A stretch of DNA of 64,000 nucleotides from Dipylidium caninum (taxonomy: Eukaryota > Platyhelminthes > Cestoda > Cyclophyllidea > Dipylidiidae), in contig QEYB01000812.1 of the NCBI GenBank assembly GCA_017562135.1, positions 29,377 to 93,376 on the forward strand, written 5' to 3'. The notes under the pieces are model-generated. The model did no database searches. It was not told where the DNA came from and saw only the letters and a list, made by a program, of their open reading frames with translations. Shown here piece by piece: positions 60,052 to 64,000 of the stretch (position 1 is its first letter; each line of letters opens with the position of its first letter). The position numbers and the translations under genes are program-made.

Positions 60052-62382
60052 GAGCCACAGGTAATCAAGTAGGTCAAGCAAGTAGTGAAACATGGGCACG
60101 AATACATATGCTCAACAGAAACGTAAGCCCTATTGCACTGACAAATTGAGCAAAGCCTCTCAACAGACGACAGATATAAGAAGATTAAAAGCAAAGGAGA
60201 ACTTGGTCAAAAGATTTCATAACCACTTATAAATGCATAAACTGTGCTTATAGCCACAGATATTAAATCTAGTATTGAAAGCAAATAATGAAACATTGGT
60301 AGAAAAAAAACAGATGTCAGAAGGAAAGAGCATCGAATATGCCCCATTACACTCTGACTTATTAACAAAAAGAACCCTCCCAAAAGTGGACAGATAAAAT
60401 AAGAGGAAAATCAGGCTAAGACATGTGGAAAATAAGAAGTACACAGAATGCATCACTAATAACAACCGTATACAACACACATATTAGTCCCAACATCAAC
60501 ATAGAGACACAGGTCATCCAGTCGGTAGAGTAAACAATTAAACATTGGTAAAATAAAAAAAGCCAATAAGAAACAGCATCGAATATGTCCCTAATGCCTT
60601 CTAATACTCAGAAAAAGAAAAAAGAAGAAGAAGAAGAAGAGGAAAGGAGGAGGAGGAAGACGAAGACGAAGGAAGGCTCCCAACAGACAACACATATAAC
60701 CAGAGTAAAGTGACAGAAGCACTTGTATAAAGCAAGGAATAAAGAGAAGGCATCCATAATGAAAGGAGCACATCCTCATAGACCCAACATCATCAACAAA
60801 GACCCACTTACAAAGGCAGTAACTAGCCTAGTAGCCCAGCATTAATCGCAAGCATTCAAGTATGCAAGGCAAATAATGAAACATCGGTATAACAGACATG
60901 CTCCAATGAACAGCACCAAATATGTCCTACTGCCTTCTCACCTTGTAAAAAATTCTCTCAATTCACCATCGATAATAAGAAGATTACAATCAAAGGCTAA
61001 TTAGTGAAAAAGAAGCAGGAGACGGGACGCCAACCAACGGGAAAACTAATCCAATAAAGCGAAATCAAACAGGCTCAAGGCGACATAGGCAGCGCATATA
61101 AACTACAAAAGGCGAATGGTAGGCAGCCACAAAGATATCATAAGAAATATAGCATTCACAGGCTAGAGAGGAGAGGAAAATTTGACTTGTTGAAGTTAAT
61201 GCGTTATTATAGGCATGAGAGAATAAGAATGAAATCAGATAAAATGAGTGCGTAAGAAAAAAATATATCCTACTACCGAACTTCCTGCAAAGAATATACA
61301 CGATACCAGTGCTCGCCAAAGTCAAAGCCAAAGCCACAGTCGAAGCCGAAGCCGAAGCCGAAGCGGAAGCAAATGACACAGACCAAGGGACAAAGACCAT
61401 GCGCCCCCCACAACGCATGCGGACACGAGGCAACACAACAACCATCAGAGACGCCTCAAGAATGAGGTATAAAGCAAAGCATTGCAAACCCTCCTCACCG
61501 AGCACCTCTCTACCATCTCCTGCAACCTCCCACACCCTACTTCATCACTGCCTCCCTCAACCCACCCCCACCTTACGCCTCTTCAACACACCACATCGTC
61601 TTCTCCCATACACTACTCCTCCTCTCACCCACCACCTCGTGCATCCGTGTGCCTCTTGAAGACAACGCCTCGTCCCACACTGCTACCCACCTCTCGCTCA
61701 GCAGTTCACTCCAACTGCTACCTCCACACACCCCCATTTGAGCACTGCCTTCCTCACTCCACACTTCTTACCAGCATACCCACATACCCACATGTCCACG
61801 TCAATAATGAGAATTCCCAACTTCTCAACAAATAAACACTCGTCCAACTCAACAACAGTAAAGCCCATCCACCTACTATTCTTATCATTCCGCCTTCACG
61901 ATACACACTACACTGGGCCCAAAACAACCTCACGTCGACATACCAAGAACAACATTACTCCTTACAGCCCTTCCTTCTATACAAGACTTCCCACGTAATC
62001 AACTACCACTATTACAAATATACACACATGCATGCATGTATGCGTCATAATAATCCCTAACCCAATTCACCTCATAGACCCTGACTTCAACAATAGACAA
62101 AAAAAGAACTTTTCCCAATAACTTCACCACTAGCAGAAGAGAGCCAAGAAAAGCTACATTAATATGACTTGATCTCAAGAGGCTAACCAACGCTTGCCAC
62201 CTCTTTCACTATCACAAGTCAACAAAAAACCCACACCTTCACAATAACCAAATATATTTCCTCATTTTACAGGTGAAACAACAACAACAACAACAAACAA
62301 CAACAACGATACACCCTTAATAGTTCTAACATCAAGACATATTCACATGTAAATACACCTAACTAGGCGTTAGCCTCAGCAT
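60052..62382 (-). repeat. Unit R9 of the right array
   Basis: 2331 bases. Private changes include AACCGTATACAACACAC near 60465, TATGTCCCTAATG near 60586, AAGACCCACTTAC near 60800, CATGCGCCCCCC near 61399, and CTTCTTACCAGCATA near 61765 (a loss of a few bases). The CAA tract near 62290 is interrupted by an extra A. The number of private changes rises toward the outer edge. Confidence 0.93.
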
Positions 62383-62509
62383 GAGCCACAGGTAATCAAG
62401 TAGGTCAAGCAAGTAGTGAAACATGGCACGAATACATATGCTCAACAGAAACGTAAGCCCAACCCTATGCACTGACAAATTGAGCAAAGCCTCTCAACAG
62501 ACGACAGAT
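62383..62509 (-). repeat. Unit R10, truncated at the outer edge of the right array
   Basis: 127 bases matching a unit up to GACGACAGAT, with edge decay (CATGGCACGAATAC, AAGCCCAACCCTATGC). It then stops abruptly and AGACC-type sequence begins. In unit phase the stop is about 85 bases from where the left array begins. Confidence 0.92.
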
Positions 62510-62777
62510 CACAACAAGACGAGGCCAGACCAGACAAGTCCAGATTCGAGCCGAGACAGTCACTCTTAGACCGAAGTATGAACGAGACTAGACCATCCAC
62601 CAGACCAGACAGACTAGGTCGGAGAAACCACCGCAGACTAGACCGTTTGCCACAGGATTGACAACACTAGATCAGACTATGCCAGACTAGACTGGACCAA
62701 ACTATACTACACTAGACCAGAAAGACCAGGCCAAACGACCAGGACTAGTCTAGACTAGACTAGATAGGACCAGACAG
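62510..62777. repeat. Degenerate 5-bp-period AGACC/AGACT tract
   Basis: The words AGACC, AGACT, CTAGAC and CAGAC recur throughout, with a clean CTAGA-period run at about 62744-62765. Between them lies degenerate sequence. It is unlike the satellite or the 2.3 kb units. It may be a decayed short-motif minisatellite; I do not recognise it as a telomere repeat. Confidence 0.8.
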
Positions 62778-63201
62778 CATCCTCAGTGTCTAAGATGCAG
62801 CTACTAGGTGCTGTACCAGTAACGCCGCCAGACAGATTCATTGCTCACAAACTCACCGTCACTAATCCAATCCTCCACATCTTCGTCCTCAGTCGATGCC
62901 TAGAGATGTCCTGGTCAAAAGACTCCTCCCATTGCACCCCACCCACCACGCCATCTTCGTGACCTCCGATTGACACCTCCTCCCCAAACAGCGCGGACTC
63001 ATTCAGCAGTAGGTGTATTTCCTCGGAGGCGATTGAACTGCTCAACTACCATTTCACTTATTGATAGTCGTGAAGAGTGTAAATGATCCTCGCAGTGACA
63101 AATTGCCGGTGTCCTCAAGGATTTCCTCAATGTGCGTCAAAAGACCGAAGTGTGTCACACTGCCTGGAAGAGACGCCTCCACAATGGCCACGTCGTATAG
63201 G
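62778..63201. other. Mostly unique spacer with possible decayed coding remnants
   Basis: No tandem structure is visible here, and the base composition is more even than in the arrays. No tRNA, rRNA or promoter is recognised. The minus strand contains several short frames whose translations look more protein-like than those in the repeats, described separately. Confidence 0.6.
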
Positions 63202-63210
63202 TGAGCATCC
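62804..63210 (-). pseudogene. Possible decayed minus-strand coding remnant
   Basis: Three successive minus-strand frames have mixed, non-repetitive composition. The first ends at a stop at 63054-63056 and contains HLYDVAIVEASLPGS and LLTHIEEILEDTGN. The second runs 63045 down to 62845, starts MSSSIASEEIHLLLNES and includes VQWEESFDQDIS. The third (62899-62804) contains DVEDWISDGEFVSNES then VWRRYW and stops. They lie in order but in different frames, so a single gene would need frameshifts or introns. CATCTCTAG just before the third could be read as a 3-prime splice site. I do not recognise the family. Chance frames in unique DNA are a real alternative. Confidence 0.25.
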
Positions 63211-63400
63211 TCTCGGCAAATGCATCACCACGTCTAGCTTCGTAACGACGAAAGCAGCCGCAACGAGACAAAATCTGAACGCAGAAATGGTCTCAATACA
63301 TGAGACCAATATTTTGCAAGACATTGACGGTGTATTTACTCTGCAGAGAATGATCTACTCGCCAGAGTGACATCGTTAATTGTTCAGAATTGTCAGTCAA

Positions 63401-63493
63401 AATCAAGTATAAGAAAGATATGAAGAGTTTTTTGATCACGAATCACAGAAAGACAGACTAAAAAGAAAACCAACCCATAAATATAAAGACAAG
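63401..63493. other. 93-bp A-rich insertion at a repeat junction
   Basis: Copies B and C join as GTCAGTCAA then CCTGC. Between copies A and B the same flanks (GTCAGTCAA ending at 63400, CCTGC starting at 63494) are separated by 93 A-rich bases. The extra length explains why the A-to-B spacing is 323 while B-to-C is 231. No clear target duplication or coding frame is visible. Confidence 0.75.
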
Positions 63494-63524
63494 CCTGCCC
63501 GAGTACAGTCCTCGTTCGGGCAGG
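63494..63524. repeat. Hairpin at the start of the 231-bp repeat
   Basis: CCTGCCCGA and TCGGGCAGG are perfect 9-base inverted arms around a 13-base loop, and CGAG/CTCG inside can also pair. In copy D, CCGAG/CTCGG pair around TACAGTT at about 63960. In copy C the arm has decayed to CTCAAG. The inverted feature is thus present at two of the three visible copy starts. Confidence 0.7.
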
Positions 63525-64000
63525 ACAATTTACTGGGAGACCGAGGCGAACATCTCGTGAAAAATCTCCAATCTTGCTCAGTTGCGAAGCAATGCATGCC
63601 AATCGAAACAAAATGCGCAGAAAAATGTCTCACGAGTTGCAAGACATTGACGGTGTTTTCCTCGGGAGAATTGACACTAGCATATGAACGATAGAGACCG
63701 TGTGCAGAGTCAGTCAACCTGCACCCGAGTACAGTCCTCAAGTGTCGGCAGGTTCATTCTGGGAGACCCGAGGCGAAATCTCGTCAAATCTCCACATCTT
63801 AATGGCTCGTAGCGAAGCTATGCCGCACTTCGAAACACAAATCGCGAGCAGAATGGTGCCCTTCCGAGTTGGCAGACATTGAACCGGTGTAAATTTTACC
63901 TTCGGAATTGACACTCAATCATGACGTCGTGTTTGCAAGAGTCAGTAAACAATGCTAGCCCGAGTACAGTTCTCGGTTCGGCAGGGCAATTTCTGGGAGA

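Larger units (their letters stand above)
42992..62509 (-). repeat. Right array of 2.3-kb units, inverted orientation (8.4 copies)
   Basis: The anchor GAGCCACAGGTAATCAAG recurs at 43782, 46108, 48439, 50758, 53079, 55396, 57730 and 60052, and as the start of the last partial copy at 62383, with spacings from 2317 to 2334. It is the reverse complement of the left-arm unit but a distinct subfamily: 17 differences in about 171 bases aligned by eye. It has (CAA)n, GAA-rich and GCCGAA tracts. Relative to the left arm it lacks about 58 bases in the satellite-like part and has about 90 extra bases between modules M1 and M2. No coding frame is convincing. Confidence 0.97.
63202..64000. repeat. Diverged tandem repeat of about 231 bp (3.2 copies)
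   Basis: GAGTACAGTYCTC occurs at 63501, 63727 and 63962, and GACATTGA with following GGTGT at about 63317, 63640 and 63871. Other shared landmarks are CTGGGAGA, GAGGCGAA, GCGAAGC, AATTGACACT and GTCAGT. Copy A (about 63202-63400) is the most diverged, copies B (63501-63726) and C (63727-63961) are clear, and D runs off the window edge. The copies differ at many sites, so this is an older or less homogenised family than the 183-base satellite. Confidence 0.85.

Noticed and set aside
62510..62777. Telomere repeat tract
   Set aside because: Period 5 and highly degenerate, with no canonical G-rich telomere motif on either strand.
63083..63370. 95-residue + strand open frame
   Set aside because: Its second half runs through copy A of the 231-base repeat and its composition is unremarkable, so a chance frame is likelier.

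Overview
The whole window is repetitive eukaryote-style DNA, and I find no intact protein gene or RNA gene that I would defend. The evidence is a kilobase-scale satellite hierarchy, (GTT)n, (CTT)n, (TG)n and hexamer microsatellites inside every long repeat, a nucleosome-scale 183-base monomer, and no operon-like gene packing. I cannot name the lineage. A pericentromeric or subtelomeric heterochromatin block is the best guess. No canonical telomere repeat is visible.

Layout. (1) Positions 1 to about 28040 are a head-to-tail array of about 153 copies of a 183-base satellite. It is very homogeneous and enters from beyond the left edge; its last monomers are decayed. (2) Positions 28049-42991 hold about 6.4 head-to-tail copies (U1-U7) of a long unit of about 2.33 kb. 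(3) At about 42992 the orientation flips, and 42992-62509 holds about 8.4 inverted copies (R1-R10) of the same unit. The two arms form a giant imperfect palindrome with a 51-base spacer at its centre. Units are nearly identical within an arm but differ by about 10% between arms in a stretch I aligned by eye, so each arm has been homogenised separately. (4) Positions 62510-62777 are a degenerate 5-base-period AGACC/AGACT/CTAGA tract. (5) Positions 62778-63200 are mostly unique and carry possible decayed minus-strand coding remnants. (6) From about 63202 to the window end there is a second, diverged tandem repeat of about 231 bases with a hairpin at each copy start and one precise 93-base insertion.

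How the parts relate. The long unit contains about two diverged tandem copies of the 183-base satellite (for example 28711-29085, internal period about 186), so satellite and long unit share ancestry. Its other half contains four degenerate modules of about 210-260 bases. The inversion breakpoint lies inside the satellite-like dimer, and the outer ends of the two arms stop within about 85 bases of the same unit phase. A minority satellite haplotype carries a base also found in the long unit and may be closest to the founder. This nested architecture is the most interesting content of the window.

Long open frames on the minus strand of the satellite exist only because the monomer is exactly 61 codons with one stop-free frame. 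Indels that are not multiples of three break that frame repeatedly, so I treat it as non-coding.
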